A stretch of DNA of 40,496 nucleotides from Oscillospiraceae bacterium (GTDB taxonomy: Bacteria; Bacillota; Clostridia; Oscillospirales; Oscillospiraceae). This document shows positions 33,576 to 40,496 of this stretch, one piece after another (positions within the stretch are counted from its first letter, which is position 1; the number at the start of each line of letters is the position of its first letter). The DNA lies in contig SVLD01000014.1 in NCBI GenBank assembly GCA_015068125.1, positions 1 through 40,496 of the forward strand, given 5' to 3'. The notes below the pieces were generated by a model, which was not told where the DNA came from, made no database searches, and worked only from the letters and a program-made list of their open reading frames with translations. The translations under genes and the position numbers were made by a program.

Positions 33576-33740
33576 AGTGAAGTTTGCCGCCTTCGCGGCA
33601 AGTGAAGCAGCGGCGATGCCGCTGTGAAGCATCGTGCTGTTGCACGAAGTAAAGTTAAGTGTGCCACTCACGCCCGCAGGCACTTCACGATGCGAAGCAT
33701 CGCTTCACTGCGTCAGCAGCTTCACGTGCCGCAGGGCACA
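33576..33740. repeat. Array of short hairpins separated by GTGAAG / CTTCAC
   Basis: At least five small perfect hairpins in 165 bp: TGCCGC/GCGGCA (33585-33600), CAGCGGC/GCCGCTG (33608-33624), TCGTGC/GCACGA (33632-33647), CGATGC/GCATCG (33688-33702), GTGCC/GGCAC (33726-33739). GTGAAG spacers occur three times in the left half and CTTCAC three times in the right half, so the whole array is itself roughly palindromic. It contains no open frame and no T-run. Confidence 0.85.
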
Positions 33741-33748
33741 CTTAGTTG

Positions 33749-33789
33749 AAAAGAACCCACATTTGTCTTAGACAAATGTGGGTTCTTTT
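33749..33789 (-). terminator. Terminator of tRNA-Asp
   Basis: 20-bp perfect stem (arm AAAAGAACCCACATTTGTCT and its complement) beginning right after the CCA end on the minus strand and ending in TTTT-rich sequence. Confidence 0.9.
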
Positions 33790-33790
33790 C

Positions 33791-33867
33791 TGGCGACCCC
33801 GAACGGACTCGAACCGTCGACCTCCAGCGTGACAGGCTGGCGTGCTAACCGACTGCACCACAGGGCC
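33791..33867 (-). tRNA. tRNA-Asp (GUC)
   Basis: 77 bases including an encoded CCA. Read on the minus strand: acceptor GGCCCTG pairs with CGGGGTC (two wobbles), D-arm around GCAGTCGGTTAGC, anticodon stem CCAGC/GCTGG with loop CTGTCAC giving anticodon GUC, then the T-arm with TTCGAGT. All four arms fold. Promoter at 33890-33918 and a strong terminator follow. Confidence 0.96.
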
Positions 33868-33889
33868 ATAAAGGGGTGGAACGGGAGGA

Positions 33890-33918
33890 ATTATAACAGA
33901 TAATTTCCCGTTTGTAAA
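33890..33918 (-). promoter_or_regulatory. Promoter of tRNA-Asp
   Basis: Minus strand: -35 TTTACA (33913-33918), 17-bp spacer, -10 TATAAT (33890-33895). Confidence 0.85.
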
Positions 33919-33934
33919 CCCCTAAATTGCATTT

Positions 33935-35293
33935 TTATTTCTTTTTTTCCATGGTTTTCAGCACATAAATATGGATCGGCACAGCGCATAGCATGGTCAG
34001 ACCGTCTGCCATGGCCTGGGTCATCTCCACGCCCAGCTGTCCGAAAAGCTGGGGCAGGATCAGCACCAGGGGAATGAAGAACAGTCCCTGCCGGGCAACG
34101 GAGAGGAAGGTCGCCGGAATGGTGCGGCCCATGGACTGCTCCATCATATTGCTCATAACGATCCAGCCGTGGGTGGGGAAGGTGATGCACTGGAACCGCA
34201 GTGCCGTAGCCGCGCAGGCGATGGCGTCCGGGCTCTCCAGGAACAAAGCCACAAGATCCTCGGCGAAAATGAAGCCTGCCGCGGCGATGCCCGCCAGAAC
34301 CAGCGTGGATATCTTTACGCAGAACCAGAAGCCCTTTTTCACCCGGTGGTGGAGCCCTGCGCCATAGTTAAAGCCGCAGACCGGCTGGAAGCCCTGGCCG
34401 AAGCCCAGCATAGCCGACGCACCGAACATACTGATTCGCTGTACCACGCCCATGGCGGCGGTGACCGCGTCGCCCATTTCCTTCGCCACGATCACATTAT
34501 TCAGGCTGATGGTAGCCAAGGACGACAGGCACTGCCGGGCCAAAGACGGCAGGCCGCCCCGAAGGATCTGGTAGTAGTAATGCACCTTTAACCGGAAATT
34601 CTTGATGCGGATGCGAATGTTACTGCCCCGGCTGGTGCCGATGAGAAGCAGGCAGAAGCTGACAAACTGGCTGATAATGGTAGCCCAGCCGGCGCCGGCT
34701 ACGCCCAGACCCAGCCCCCAGGGCAGAATCATGATAGGATCCAGGATAATATTCAGCACCGCGCCGGTGGTGATACCCACCATGGCATACATGGCACCGC
34801 CCTGGAACCGGAGCTGGTTATTCAGCACAAAGGATGCAGTCATCCAGGGAGCGCCCAGCAGGATCACCCGGAGATAGTCCCGGGTATAGGGCAAGGTGGT
34901 TTCTGAGGAGCCCAGCAGCCGAGCCAGGGGATCCAGGAAGATCTGACCCAGGATGCAGATCACAGCACCAATGGCCAAGGCAGACAAAAATCCCGTGGCG
35001 GCCATGTGGTTGGCTTCTTCGTAATTCTTTTCACCCAGGGCCCGGGAGATAAAGGTGCCGCTGCCCTGACCGAAGAAAAAGCCCACCGCCTGGATAATGG
35101 CCATCATGGCAAAGACTACGCTTACCGCACCGGTGGCGGTATCTTCTCCCAGCAGACCCACAAAGAAAGTGTCGGCCATGTTGTAAAAAGAGGTGACCAG
35201 CATGCTGATGATGCAGGGCACTGCCAGCTTGCAGATCAGCTTTTCCACCGGGGGTTCGGTCATTTCTTTGTATTTTTTCTCTTGCGCATCCAT
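33935..35293 (-). CDS. MATE-family efflux transporter
   Basis: 452 residues with about 12 membrane helices in two homologous halves. MATE features include the opening PPVEKLICKLAVPCIISMLV, then SFYNMADTFFVGLLG, the helix-7 region GGLPSLARQCLSSLATISLN and GFGQGFQPVCGFNYGA. It exports drugs or other organic cations by Na+ or H+ antiport; substrate unknown. The N-terminus is charged and cytosolic. It has its own promoter, which overlaps the end of the upstream ZIP gene spacer. Its stop lies 17 bases from the tRNA promoter -35 box. Confidence 0.95.
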   Translation of the reverse strand: MDAQEKKYKEMTEPPVEKLICKLAVPCIISMLVTSFYNMADTFFVGLLGEDTATGAVSVVFAMMAIIQAVGFFFGQGSGTFISRALGEKNYEEANHMAATGFLSALAIGAVICILGQIFLDPLARLLGSSETTLPYTRDYLRVILLGAPWMTASFVLNNQLRFQGGAMYAMVGITTGAVLNIILDPIMILPWGLGLGVAGAGWATIISQFVSFCLLLIGTSRGSNIRIRIKNFRLKVHYYYQILRGGLPSLARQCLSSLATISLNNVIVAKEMGDAVTAAMGVVQRISMFGASAMLGFGQGFQPVCGFNYGAGLHHRVKKGFWFCVKISTLVLAGIAAAGFIFAEDLVALFLESPDAIACAATALRFQCITFPTHGWIVMSNMMEQSMGRTIPATFLSVARQGLFFIPLVLILPQLFGQLGVEMTQAMADGLTMLCAVPIHIYVLKTMEKKK

Positions 35294-35327
35294 AGAATAC
35301 CTTCTTTATATAAATGTATCTTTATTT

Positions 35328-35356
35328 ATTATACACCCCTTCGACAAAAAATGCAA
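35328..35356 (-). promoter_or_regulatory. Promoter of MATE gene
   Basis: Minus strand: -35 TTGCAT (35351-35356), 17-bp spacer, -10 TATAAT (35328-35333). Confidence 0.8.
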
Positions 35357-35366
35357 ATGCCAAGCA

Positions 35367-36128
35367 TCACCCCAAAATCACATCCAGCAGCATCATCACG
35401 GAAAACCCTGCGGTAAAGAACAACGCCCCGGATTGAAAGTCTTCCTCGGCCTGGAGATCCGGGATCAGCTCCTGCACAACCACATACAGCATTGCCCCGG
35501 CGGAAAAACACAGCAAGAAGGGCAAAATCGGCACCACCAGCCCTGCCAGCAGCAGGGTAAGGAACGCCCCTATGGGCTCTACCACCCCGGAGGCGGTGCC
35601 CACGGCAAAGGCCTTTCGCCGGGAAATCCCGGCGCTGCCCATGGGCATGGAAATGATCGCCCCCTCCGGCAGATTTTGTAAGGCGATACCCAAAGACAGG
35701 GTCAGCACCCCGGACAGGGGCAGACCTGTGCCTGCCAGAAAGCCAGCTGCCGCCACCCCCACTGCCATGCCCTCAGGGAGATTGTGGAGGGTCACCGCCA
35801 GGGTCAGCAGACGATTGGAGTCTTTGCCTTGCCGGGTGCCCCGGTGGAGCCAGGGAATCAGCCGATCCAAAGCTCGCAGAAACAGAACGCCGCACCAGAT
35901 CCCTGCCAGACAGGGCAAACAGGCAAGTTTACCCAGGTGCGCCGATTGCTCCAGGGCCGGCAGGATCAGACTCCATACAGATGCGGCTACCATGACCCCG
36001 GCGGCCATGCCGGATAAGCCCTGGCGCAAATGAGGGATAGGCTTTTTCCCCAGGAAGAATACCCAGGCAGCGCCCAGGGTTGTGCCGAAAAACGGCAGCA
36101 GGATTATGGTTATCAGCGCAGCGGTCAT
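35367..36128 (-). CDS. ZIP-family metal transporter (GufA-like)
   Basis: 253 residues, eight predicted membrane helices. The two metal-site helices carry TLHNLPEGMAVGV and LQNLPEGAIISMPM, the HNxPEG signature of ZIP zinc/iron uptake proteins, most like the GufA branch. It moves divalent metal into the cytosol. ATG 36128 is preferred over a longer frame because AGGAG precedes it at the right distance. No metal-regulator box (Zur/Fur) is recognised upstream. A possible leader hairpin (CGGCAT / ATGCCG) lies about 30 bases upstream. Confidence 0.93.
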   Translation of the reverse strand: MTAALITIILLPFFGTTLGAAWVFFLGKKPIPHLRQGLSGMAAGVMVAASVWSLILPALEQSAHLGKLACLPCLAGIWCGVLFLRALDRLIPWLHRGTRQGKDSNRLLTLAVTLHNLPEGMAVGVAAAGFLAGTGLPLSGVLTLSLGIALQNLPEGAIISMPMGSAGISRRKAFAVGTASGVVEPIGAFLTLLLAGLVVPILPFLLCFSAGAMLYVVVQELIPDLQAEEDFQSGALFFTAGFSVMMLLDVILG

Positions 36129-36223
36129 AGTGCTTCTCCTTTCGGACGGCGGCATTTGTTTCAGCCTATGCCGGGGAAAGGGAAAATGTGTCGTTTTTCG
36201 AAAAAAACACCGACAGTGCAACA

Positions 36224-36356
36224 GGCCCCCTTGTGTAAAGGGGGCAGTCAGCCGAACAGGCTGACTGGGGGATTGTCACTAATATAACAATCCCTCCGTC
36301 AAAAATCGGTTCCCAAAAACCGATTTTTGCCACCTCCCTTTGCACAATGGAGGCTT
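36224..36356 (-). repeat. Multi-hairpin repeat element (copy E)
   Basis: About 133 bp with hairpins AGTCAGCC/GGCTGACT (36246-36266) and AAAAATCGGTT/AACCGATTTTT (36301-36328). The minus strand shows GGTGGC-hairpin-GACGGAGGG, the core shared with the elements at 121, 18434, 26894 and 32328, but its stem sequences are unrelated to theirs. It fills most of the ZIP/YczE spacer. Confidence 0.75.
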
Positions 36357-36361
36357 TTATA

Positions 36362-36396
36362 GAAAAACACCGCTGTTGGTTTTTCAACAGCGGTGT
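36362..36396 (-). terminator. Terminator after YczE-like gene
   Basis: 12-bp perfect stem (ACACCGCTGTTG / CAACAGCGGTGT, 36367-36396) followed by TTTTTCT on the minus strand. Confidence 0.93.
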
Positions 36397-36402
36397 GAGG
36401 CG

Positions 36403-37062
36403 TTATTTTTTGAAGCAGAGCTTCTCAATCAGGGGAGAGATGGGCTTTTTCATCAGGCCGATGACCTTGCCGGTGACGATGGCTGTGATGATCGTGCCCT
36501 CCCGGATGCCGTCCAGGCCACCCAGGAAAATAAAGCACAGCGCCGTGCCAATGGCCACAACGATGCAATCCACCACCGTTTTCATGGTAGGAAAGGGCTT
36601 GCTCAGCTTATCGGCGATGCAGGACGACAAACCCTCCATGGGCATGGGTACCAGCTTCACATCCATGTACAGCAGCACGCCCAGGGCAATCAGAATGATG
36701 CTGATGGCCAGCATGGCCAGTTGTCCGAAATAAGTGGGGATAGCGAAATCACCCACTGCCCATTTGGCAAAATCCACGAAATAGCCAAACAGGGTGGAAA
36801 ATACGATCTGCAGCAGCTGAATGGGCTTGAATTTCTTACCCAGCAGCAAAACCTGCAGCAGAATGTAAAAGCAGAAGATCACCGTTACACAAGTACCCAT
36901 GGGTACGTTGATGATTTGACTGACCACATAGGGCAGGGAATTGACAGGGGAAACGCCCAGGTTGCTGTTGACGGAGATGGCAACGCCAAAGGCAATGACC
37001 AAAAGACCGATGCAGTAGATCAGTACCCGCAGGGCGAATTGGAAAAATTTTGATTGCTTCAT
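36403..37062 (-). CDS. YczE/DUF6198-like membrane protein
   Basis: 219 residues with five or six hydrophobic helices. The start YCIGLLVIAFGVAISVNSNLG followed by VSPVNSLPYVVSQ, and a later PMEGLSSCIADKLSK, match the YczE / YitT-like group now often called DUF6198. Function unknown; no substrate is assigned to the family. It is monocistronic with a consensus promoter and a strong terminator, divergent from the spore-protein gene. Confidence 0.85.
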   Translation of the reverse strand: MKQSKFFQFALRVLIYCIGLLVIAFGVAISVNSNLGVSPVNSLPYVVSQIINVPMGTCVTVIFCFYILLQVLLLGKKFKPIQLLQIVFSTLFGYFVDFAKWAVGDFAIPTYFGQLAMLAISIILIALGVLLYMDVKLVPMPMEGLSSCIADKLSKPFPTMKTVVDCIVVAIGTALCFIFLGGLDGIREGTIITAIVTGKVIGLMKKPISPLIEKLCFKK

Positions 37063-37096
37063 AGAATGTCAGTTCTTTCTTCTTGTAATGGCCTTC

Positions 37097-37125
37097 ATTA
37101 TATAATAGGACAGCTTTCGTGTCAA
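37097..37125 (-). promoter_or_regulatory. Consensus promoter of YczE-like gene
   Basis: Minus strand: TTGACA (37120-37125), 17-bp spacer, TATAAT (37097-37102), a perfect sigma-A consensus; the strongest-looking promoter of the window. Confidence 0.92.
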
Positions 37126-37236
37126 TTCGGCAGAGTCGGTAGCTGGCTGTGTTTTTCCAATTTTTGTGTCGATTTCCGAAAAGAAACAGTCATATTCAGC
37201 GGCAACGGGGTAAAAATATGCATGCGGAAAGAAAAT

Positions 37237-37274
37237 GCTTTCTTCGGAAAGTATTGACCTTTCCGGAAGAAAGC
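37237..37274 (+). promoter_or_regulatory. Long hairpin just before the spore-protein gene
   Basis: GCTTTCTTC-GGAAAG (37237-37251) pairs with CTTTCCGGAAGAAAGC (37259-37274) over 15 of 16 positions, loop 7. It ends 7 bases before the ribosome site GGAGAG. No clear sigma-G or sigma-A promoter could be assigned upstream. Confidence 0.6.
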
Positions 37275-37294
37275 AAAAAAGGAGAGAGATTACC

Positions 37295-37552
37295 ATGAAG
37301 AACAATAACCAGATTAACATCCCCGAAGCTCGTCAGGCTATGGACAACTTCAAGATGCAGGCTGCCCAGGAAGTGGGCGTGAACCTGACCAACGGTTACA
37401 ACGGTCACCTGACCTCCCGCGAGGCCGGCTCCGTCGGCGGCCAGATGGTCAAGAACAACTGTCCCGTACGAACTATGAACTTCACCCGCCACAACCGTAT
37501 TGCCATGGGCCATTCCCAGTCCGTGCGATACATAGCAGAACTGGTTATCTAA
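37295..37552 (+). CDS. Alpha/beta-type small acid-soluble spore protein
   Basis: 85 residues. The segment IPEARQAMDNFKMQAAQEVG then VNLTNGYNGHLTSREAGSVG and GQMVK is the conserved alpha/beta SASP core, including the germination-protease site region and both DNA-binding motifs. Such proteins coat spore DNA and protect it from UV and heat. The ATG at 37295 follows GGAGAG. The usual ending after GGxMVK is a short helix (about MIEAYE...); here a different tail of about 32 residues (NNCPVRTMNFTRHNR...) follows. This tail may come from an ancestral frame change, but no alternative frame restores the expected ending. Forespore expression is expected. Confidence 0.9.
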   Translation: MKNNNQINIPEARQAMDNFKMQAAQEVGVNLTNGYNGHLTSREAGSVGGQMVKNNCPVRTMNFTRHNRIAMGHSQSVRYIAELVI

Positions 37553-37579
37553 CAATCAAAAATATGCTATTAAATTGCC

Positions 37580-37605
37580 AAAAGCCGCTCACCCGAGCGG
37601 CTTTT
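37580..37605. terminator. Terminator after spore-protein gene
   Basis: AAAAGCCGCTC / GAGCGGCTTTT stem with 4-nt loop; T-runs on both strands, so it can also serve the converging gene at 37623. Confidence 0.92.
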
Positions 37606-37622
37606 GCTTGTTCTTCAATGTA

Positions 37623-38711
37623 TTAAGGCTGTGGCTCACACCAACTTAAAAACAGTTTCTTTGCGGTGTGTGCATCACTCTTTGAAATAGGGGTAATCTC
37701 GCCGTCGTTATCCACAAACAGGTTAAACCGAACATTTTTCAAATCATGTAGCACAACGACCTGCTCTATGCTCTTTAGATTGTATCCACCTGAGAGTATC
37801 ACTCGCTTGGCAGCGGCAAGATCCGTAACCTTTCGCAGTGTCCAGGAATGCTTCTTTTTTACATAAACCAAATATTCCGGGCAGTCAATTTGGTTATCAG
37901 GATTCAGTTTGTTTTCTTCGACATGCACGCCTGGTGTACCGGCAATTTCTAACGGCCAATCGTCCTTTATTTGTGCTTGGTTAATGAGTTCATAAGAAAG
38001 TGATTCAGGTGAAGCAACCTCGTTGGGCTGATCTTCCAATATTGCAGTCGCAAGAGCTGTGAAAAGCTTGCCTGCACCTACAAGGTTCGGAGTATGCAAA
38101 GACATCTCAATTTCTTTTTCGCTCTTTTTCTGCATATCTTCCAAAATCATTTTTGCCAGCACTTCTGCAATATGTTTTGACAGAGATGGTCTGTGTGGAA
38201 CTACGCTGTGGGATACCATTCTTGTTTCTTTCCGTTTGCCCTTCTTTTGGTTCACAGAGAAGTCTTCTCGAATGGTAGATGTGTCTTCATATATATCAAA
38301 TTCCACACGGTTAATCTCTTCAAAATCTTCTCCGGCAATAGTAGCAGAATGATAGTTGATATTAAGCGGTTCCAATGCAGCACATATATTATGAAGTTGC
38401 TGCGCAAGGACTTCGCCCATAATTGTGTGCTTTAATTGCTTTACATCACCTTTTTGTTTAAGGTCCTCAAGCTTGTCTATCTGCCATTGCCTGCGCTCAA
38501 CAGGAAAATCATAGAACCGCTCGTCTTCATAAATCACAATGCCGAATGATACATTGAGCGCGTAAACTTTTTCCGAGTCAGGGGGTACGGCTAACGAACT
38601 GAGCTTGTCCATGATCTTATTTGGCAAATCAACATCGTCAATACGAGTATCAACAGTACATCTGCACAAGTACTTTCTCTCGGGCTTTTTATACTCAATT
38701 TCGTATTCCAT
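37623..38711 (-). CDS. Hypothetical protein of defence-like segment
   Basis: 362 residues, soluble, no membrane helix or signal peptide, fairly acidic. I do not recognise the family. Visible features: a mixed alpha/beta N-terminus (YLCRCTVDTRIDDV), a highly charged middle with QKKGKRKETR, a helical stretch HIAEVLAKMILEDMQKK, and a C-terminal LVYVKKKHSWTLRKVTDLAA followed by LILSGGYNL-like strands. GGGAGA precedes the ATG. It starts 61 bp after the RHH-type gene on the same strand and its base composition is lower in GC than the metabolic genes, as is that of the next two genes, suggesting joint transfer. Confidence 0.7.
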   Translation of the reverse strand: MEYEIEYKKPERKYLCRCTVDTRIDDVDLPNKIMDKLSSLAVPPDSEKVYALNVSFGIVIYEDERFYDFPVERRQWQIDKLEDLKQKGDVKQLKHTIMGEVLAQQLHNICAALEPLNINYHSATIAGEDFEEINRVEFDIYEDTSTIREDFSVNQKKGKRKETRMVSHSVVPHRPSLSKHIAEVLAKMILEDMQKKSEKEIEMSLHTPNLVGAGKLFTALATAILEDQPNEVASPESLSYELINQAQIKDDWPLEIAGTPGVHVEENKLNPDNQIDCPEYLVYVKKKHSWTLRKVTDLAAAKRVILSGGYNLKSIEQVVVLHDLKNVRFNLFVDNDGEITPISKSDAHTAKKLFLSWCEPQP

Positions 38712-38772
38712 CTTTATCTCTCCCTTTTACAACCTTCTGCGAATAACCGTGATAAACAGATTTATATCCCAA

Positions 38773-39402
38773 TCATCCAAATATGATGTCGTCTGCCGTG
38801 GTAGCATTCAGCAAGCTTTCAATGGAGGTGTATTTCGCTCCACGGAAAAAGCAACCGGATTTGCTCCCAAGTGCGATATCGTGGGGCAGCTTAATGGGGC
38901 CTCCTTCAAAATAACACACATTGCATTTCTTTTCCCTGGAGTAGGTGATCTCTTTGATTTTGGCGTAATGTGTGATGGCAGAAACCGGAGCACCGCGGTA
39001 GATGGCAATGTATTTCAAACTGGGAATTCTTTCTGTGCTGCATCTGCAGGGATACCAGCAAGGAAGCTCTACTTCGCCCATAAAGGTCTCTTCAAAGCCG
39101 CGATCCACGGAAGAGAGGATAACAGTATTGTTCTTTTGCTTTGCCTCCTCAAGCTCCTCTCGGACACTTAGACCCATTTCCTTTTCAAGGTATTCCTCGG
39201 ATTCGTCCAGGAACTTATTAACCGCTTCTTCGATCAGCGTGTTCCGAGAAAAACTATTGGCCTCGCTGATTGCAGAAAACAATTTGATGGTCATATCAAT
39301 TCGTTCTATTGTTGCATCATCAAAGTATACTGCAATTTGCTTTTTCGAAGAGTTACTGGTTTTCAGCAGTTTGGAAAAGTAATCTTTGGATTGTGTATTC
39401 AT
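38773..39402 (-). CDS. Ribbon-helix-helix-like protein with unknown C-terminal domain
   Basis: 209 residues. The N-terminal part (about 18-75: KKQIAVYFDDATIERIDMTI, then NTLIEEAVNKFLDE) looks like a ribbon-helix-helix DNA-binding segment. The C-terminal half has two CxxC-like pairs (CWYPCRC, CNVCYF) and a block YIAIYRGAPVSAITHYAKI, then GGPIKLPHDIALG and YTSIESLL, resembling PUA/EVE-like domains found beside restriction genes; this is tentative. The start at 39402 is chosen because GGAG lies 9 bases before it; ATG 39408 is also possible. A good promoter lies upstream, so it may regulate itself and the neighbouring gene. Confidence 0.7.
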   Translation of the reverse strand: MNTQSKDYFSKLLKTSNSSKKQIAVYFDDATIERIDMTIKLFSAISEANSFSRNTLIEEAVNKFLDESEEYLEKEMGLSVREELEEAKQKNNTVILSSVDRGFEETFMGEVELPCWYPCRCSTERIPSLKYIAIYRGAPVSAITHYAKIKEITYSREKKCNVCYFEGGPIKLPHDIALGSKSGCFFRGAKYTSIESLLNATTADDIIFG

Positions 39403-39436
39403 GCTCATTTGCTCCTTATGTTTTAATTGTACTTTA

Positions 39437-39465
39437 ACAATATCACGCCTGATTGTAAATGTCAA
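39437..39465 (-). promoter_or_regulatory. Promoter of RHH-type gene
   Basis: Minus strand: -35 TTGACA (39460-39465), 17-bp spacer, -10 TATTGT (39437-39442). An imperfect ATTGT...ACAAT repeat overlaps the -10 region and could be an operator; AT-rich repeats of AATATT lie upstream. Confidence 0.75.
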
Positions 39466-39621
39466 TATATAATTGTAATATTACTTTTATAATATTGCAG
39501 TCTAATATTGTCATTTGGCTGTTGTATATCCTAAGGAGTATCAGATATTGAAAATTTCCGGTCAAATATGCAGAAATTTTCAATAGGGTTACAAATGTGG
39601 TCAATTGTATTATAAATAGGC

Positions 39622-39660
39622 AAACCCGCTGTGAAGAAAACATGCTTCACAGCGGGTCTT
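39622..39660 (-). terminator. Hairpin after type III Res gene
   Basis: 13-bp perfect stem (ACCCGCTGTGAAG 39624-39636 / CTTCACAGCGGGT 39645-39657) with 8-nt loop just past the Res stop; short T-run only. Confidence 0.75.
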
Positions 39661-39663
39661 TCG

Positions 39664-40496
39664 TTATCCTCTTGCTTTGATTTCATGCCAATCGGTTGCG
39701 ACCTGCATTTCGATTCCGTTATCCAGTGCTTCAAAATGTTTTTTGCCGCAGTGGATCTTCAGCTGTTCACGGGTGCGCAGATCCATAAAGCTGTCACTGC
39801 CCTTTGTCTCCAAAATAAAGTACAGCTTTTCTTCTCCGTTCTTGGTTAGATACACTGCCCAGTCTGGGTTGTAAGCACCAATGGGTGTATCAATCTTAAA
39901 CCGGTCTGGGATTTTGAAGAACATCTTTACATCTGGGTCATTGTCCAATGCCAGTGCGAAGGGTCGTTCAACGGTACTGCTGTCATATACAATATAATCG
40001 TAAACACTGTGTTCAACTTTTACTGCATTACGGTCAAGATTTGCGATCAACTCAGCAGTATCGAAAATCTCCTGGACATAGTATTCCTTTCCGTCCAGCT
40101 TCACATAGCGGATACCGTCAATTGCCAAGGCGTGCCGATTGTTTTTGATCAGCTCGATAGCTTTCTCCAGAAAAGCTTCCGGGTTATTTAGGAAGTCCTT
40201 CAGTCTTCCGCTCTGCACCAAAATTTCGTTGACTGTAGTGGGGGTTAACAGAGTGGCATCGCTGATTGTTGTGATAATATCCGGCAGAGACTGATAAGAA
40301 TCCGCGATATCCGTTGTGCGCATTTCCCGTTCCACATGATGCACGCCGGCTTTTTCAATGTGAATGTCCGCCGTCTGAGAAATGATCCTTGCCTTGGGGA
40401 TTGCAGGCATTTCCTGCAGGGCCTTCACGCAGTTCTCTATCAGCCTATCCGTATCGATGCTGACCCGGTATGCAGTTTTCTGCTTAATCCTTTTCC
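39664..40496 (-). CDS. Type III restriction enzyme Res subunit, C-terminal part (partial)
   Basis: The frame is open from the right edge to TAA at 39664-39666, about 277 residues. The end contains FKIPDRFKIDTPIGAYNPDW then AVYL, and LYFILETKGS, giving the P-D...E-x-K nuclease pattern of type III Res subunits, followed by LRTREQLKIHCGKKHFEAL, a familiar C-terminal block. The helicase part lies beyond the window, and a Mod methylase would be expected further right. A GTG at 40428 is not the true start because the frame continues upstream. Together with Mod it would cut unmethylated foreign DNA. Confidence 0.87.
   Translation of the reverse strand, partial: KRIKQKTAYRVSIDTDRLIENCVKALQEMPAIPKARIISQTADIHIEKAGVHHVEREMRTTDIADSYQSLPDIITTISDATLLTPTTVNEILVQSGRLKDFLNNPEAFLEKAIELIKNNRHALAIDGIRYVKLDGKEYYVQEIFDTAELIANLDRNAVKVEHSVYDYIVYDSSTVERPFALALDNDPDVKMFFKIPDRFKIDTPIGAYNPDWAVYLTKNGEEKLYFILETKGSDSFMDLRTREQLKIHCGKKHFEALDNGIEMQVATDWHEIKARG

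Noticed and set aside
33576..33740. Possible CRISPR array
   Set aside because: Repeats are only 6 bp and the intervening pieces are self-complementary hairpins of unequal length; no cas genes nearby.
40426..40428. GTG as the start of the Res-like gene
   Set aside because: The frame stays open to the window edge with sensible protein sequence, so the gene is cut by the edge.

Overview
The window reads as chromosome of a GC-rich, spore-forming, anaerobic Clostridia bacterium, most like an Oscillospiraceae-type gut organism. The reasons are a CIRCE/HrcA heat-shock operon, an alpha/beta-type small acid-soluble spore protein, a pyruvate phosphate dikinase with strong codon bias, Wood-Ljungdahl (acetyl-CoA pathway) genes, and many intergenic palindromic repeats. 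Genus-level placement is inference.

Layout. 1-114 is the tail of an IS30-family transposase cut by the window edge. 0.5-5.9 kb (minus strand) is hrcA-grpE-dnaK-dnaJ with a perfect CIRCE operator; a DUF559 nuclease-like gene bounded by inverted hairpin repeats sits between dnaK and dnaJ, and 15 tandem heptamers sit between grpE and dnaK. 6.1-12.3 kb holds ppdK, an MFS transporter, an HD-domain protein, two small genes and an SGNH hydrolase; three of these genes end in nearly the same terminator. 12.4-16.7 kb is one giant gene: zinc ribbon, TIR domain, helical repeats, one membrane helix, then about 25 BspA-type leucine-rich repeats. 17.0-18.9 kb holds a YwaF-like membrane protein, a DUF3786 protein and a second DUF559 gene with a damaged start.

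18.9-32.1 kb (minus strand) is a Wood-Ljungdahl locus. The order of transcription is metF, cooC/acsF-type ATPase, acsD, a fused acsC-acsE, an SGNH hydrolase, acsB, a strong terminator, then a second TIR protein (DUF6273 C-terminus) and the corrinoid-protein activator RACo/AcsV. The catalytic CO dehydrogenase subunit (acsA/cooS) is not in the window. 32.6-33.9 kb is a 1.3-kb segment with GrpB-family and four-helix-bundle genes plus a hairpin array; it lies between tRNA-Asp and an 18-bp copy of that tRNA's 3' end. 33.9-37.1 kb encodes MATE, ZIP and YczE-like membrane proteins. 37.3 kb is the spore protein gene. 37.6-40.5 kb looks like a defence-type segment: two unfamiliar genes and the C-terminal part of a type III restriction Res subunit running off the right edge.

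The most interesting items are: the pair of TIR proteins that share a colinear ~300-residue N-terminus but carry different C-terminal, predicted extracellular domains, one of them laid out like a Toll-like receptor in reverse order; the acsC-acsE fusion; and several classes of hairpin elements, some showing compensatory base changes, that accompany small genes of the DUF559 and four-helix-bundle families. All family assignments come from reading the sequence, without database searches.
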